From: Methanofastidiosum methylothiophilum
Lineage (GTDB): Archaea; Methanobacteriota_B; Thermococci; Methanofastidiosales; Methanofastidiosaceae
Length of the DNA stretch: 51,149 bases
Assembly: GCA_001587635.1 (NCBI GenBank)
Contig: LNJE01000009.1
Span: forward strand, 1-51,149
Reading direction: 5' to 3'
The notes under the pieces: generated by a model
Seen by the model: only the letters and a program-made list of their open reading frames with translations
Databases searched by the model: none
What the model was told of the DNA's origin: nothing
Made by a program: the position numbers and the translations under genes
Shown: in pieces, positions 50,061 to 51,149 of the stretch
Position numbering within the stretch: position 1 is the first letter of the stretch
Layout: every line of letters begins with the position of its first letter

Positions 50061-50606
50061 CTATATTTTATCAAGAATGTCTGCCCTTGTAATTATTCCT
50101 ACAACTTTTCCCATTTCCTCAATTAGAACGGCTTGATTTTCCTTCAAAAGAGTATATACTTCAACAAAACTCTGCTTTTTAGAAACTACTGGAAAACTTT
50201 CTTCCATAATCTCAGATACAGCAATGTCAGGATTTTCACAGATTTTTCCAATTCCAAGTTTTTTTACTAGAGATTTTTCAGAGAGACTACCAACCGGTGA
50301 GCCATTTCTCAAAACAGGTAATTGAGAAATATTATATTTTGCCATTATAGCTATTGCATCGCTTACCTTATCCTTGGGATGAACATAAATTACAGGAGAA
50401 ATCATTACATCTTGTATTTTTTTCATTCTTGCTCGAATCTCTTCTAGAGCATTTAAGATCTTGTTAAAAGTGGACAGTTTGGGATCAATTTGCTTGTTTT
50501 CAAGTTTAGCAATATATGCTTGTGTAACTCCTGCCTTTTCAGCAAGCTCTTTTTGGGTTATTCCAAACTTTTTCCTTAATTTTTTTACTTCTCCAAGATC
50601 AATCAT
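50061..50606 (-). CDS. HTH-XRE and CBS-pair transcriptional regulator
   Basis: A 181-residue regulator. Residues 3-58 are a Cro/CI-type helix-turn-helix ('FGITQKELAEKAGVTQAYIAKLE'). Residues about 62-181 are two CBS domains ('VIYVHPKDKVSDAIAIMAKY' and 'SFVEVYTLLKENQAVLIEEM'), which usually bind adenosine nucleotides, so DNA binding may respond to energy charge. This HTH-CBS layout is common in archaea. It follows the PRPP synthetase gene by 8 nt on the same strand; shared expression is probable. Confidence 0.88.
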   Translation of the reverse strand: MIDLGEVKKLRKKFGITQKELAEKAGVTQAYIAKLENKQIDPKLSTFNKILNALEEIRARMKKIQDVMISPVIYVHPKDKVSDAIAIMAKYNISQLPVLRNGSPVGSLSEKSLVKKLGIGKICENPDIAVSEIMEESFPVVSKKQSFVEVYTLLKENQAVLIEEMGKVVGIITRADILDKI

Positions 50607-50614
50607 TAAATCTC

Positions 50615-51149
50615 CTAATATAATTCTTTTATAATATTTGCAATAGAAATGTCTGAAAATTTAGAAGGTATGGAATCAGTTCCAAATATTCTATCAATTC
50701 CTGCTATTTTTAATTTTTCTTCAGCATTTGAAATCATTAATAGGTGGGTTGCTCCTGATAATACCTTCAACGTTCCTTCTCTTTTTAGAATTTCACAAGC
50801 TTTCGCCATAGTGCCTCCTGTTGATATGATATCATCGACAATTACTACATCTCGATTCTTAGTATTAATCTCTTTTGGTTTCATTTCAACTATCTCACCA
50901 GTTACCCTAGTTTTTTCAAGATAATCAAATTCTGCATCCATATAATTTGCAACTATTTTGGCCCTTTCAATAGAGCCTTTATCAGGGGATATAATAACGG
51001 GCTCATTAAGTTTCAAATTTGTCAAATAATCTGCAATTAATGGCATGGCCGATAAATTTTCCCCTTTCATAGCTTTTGTAACATTAATATTATGTATATC
51101 TACAGTGTATTTACATTCAATTTCAAACTGGCCTATCATTTTCGCTAAA
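50615..51149 (-). CDS. prs: Ribose-phosphate diphosphokinase (5' end outside the window)
   Basis: The C-terminal 178 residues of PRPP synthetase, which makes phosphoribosyl pyrophosphate from ribose 5-phosphate and ATP. Visible parts: 'KYTVDIHNINVTKAMKGENLSAMPLIADYL', broken here as the catalytic His-bearing strand and flexible loop region, 'ISPDKGSIERAKIVA', and the PRPP loop 'VVIVDDIISTGGTMA'. The frame stays open to the window edge (codons AAA, GCG, TTA upstream of the Met at 51139), so that Met is internal. It leads into the HTH-CBS gene. Confidence 0.9.
   Translation of the reverse strand, partial: LAKMIGQFEIECKYTVDIHNINVTKAMKGENLSAMPLIADYLTNLKLNEPVIISPDKGSIERAKIVANYMDAEFDYLEKTRVTGEIVEMKPKEINTKNRDVVIVDDIISTGGTMAKACEILKREGTLKVLSGATHLLMISNAEEKLKIAGIDRIFGTDSIPSKFSDISIANIIKELY

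Noticed and set aside
1..51149. CRISPR array, rRNA, or integrated virus
   Set aside because: No regularly spaced direct repeats, rRNA sequence, integrase or phage structural genes were seen.

Overview
The window is AT-rich archaeal DNA. Most genes have a TATA-like box centred about 26 nt upstream of the first ATG, so many messages look leaderless. The gene set is archaeal: thermosome, family B DNA polymerase, TrmB- and FilR1-type regulators, a CDP-alcohol phosphotransferase and a tRNA-Leu without encoded CCA. Three genes point to a methanogen: methanogenesis marker protein 8, an F420-dependent NADP reductase, and a methyltransferase fused to its corrinoid protein. The fused methyltransferase together with the low GC suggests a methyl-reducing Methanofastidiosa (WSA2)-like lineage; this placement is inference. 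Scattered N bases and one 548-base N run show a draft or metagenomic assembly.

Layout: 1-1656 holds the 5' part of a DUF11-type surface protein. 1785-3647 is a sodium:solute symporter with a 37-residue partner. 3859-5662 pairs a FilR1-like regulator with a radical SAM protein whose cysteine spacing is unusual (CX4CX2C). 5773-7004 holds small genes and a YjjX-type nucleotidase. 7111-7317 is a decayed transposase-like remnant, with a second copy at 18600-18815. 7327-11225 is the most striking part: a short ORF with three consecutive Trp codons, a 12-bp hairpin and a hairpin plus U-tract precede trpB2, a COG3199 kinase-like gene and trpS. 11342-14247 is a six-gene iron-sulfur/metal operon (two MinD-type ATPases, two NifX-like proteins, a zinc ribbon, a DUF5320 protein).

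14487-20438 has a small HTH protein, DsrE- and DJ-1-like genes, divergent nnr and site-2 protease genes, a CDP-alcohol phosphotransferase, tRNA-Leu, a hairpin-rich non-coding stretch and a YbaK deacylase. 20533-28171 has surface and small proteins, the thermosome, a PrcB-like protein, a roadblock protein and a TPR protein ending in a J domain. 28724-35066 holds PolB, a second symporter with a small membrane partner, and a cupin/polyferredoxin operon divergent from a TrmB regulator. 35224-40442 has an UPF0173 hydrolase, a polytopic membrane protein, methanogenesis marker 8, aspartate kinase and a SprT-like protein. 40816-45724 has a small Cys-rich protein, a PAS/DUF835 regulator broken by Ns, and a DUF1538-DUF1538-PII operon. 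46294-51149 holds a VOC protein, F420 reductase, the fused methyltransferase, a conserved archaeal protein, an HTH-CBS regulator and the 3' part of a PRPP synthetase gene.

The best candidate for an undescribed system is the putative Trp leader-peptide control region upstream of trpB2, since ribosome-mediated attenuation is a bacterial textbook mechanism.
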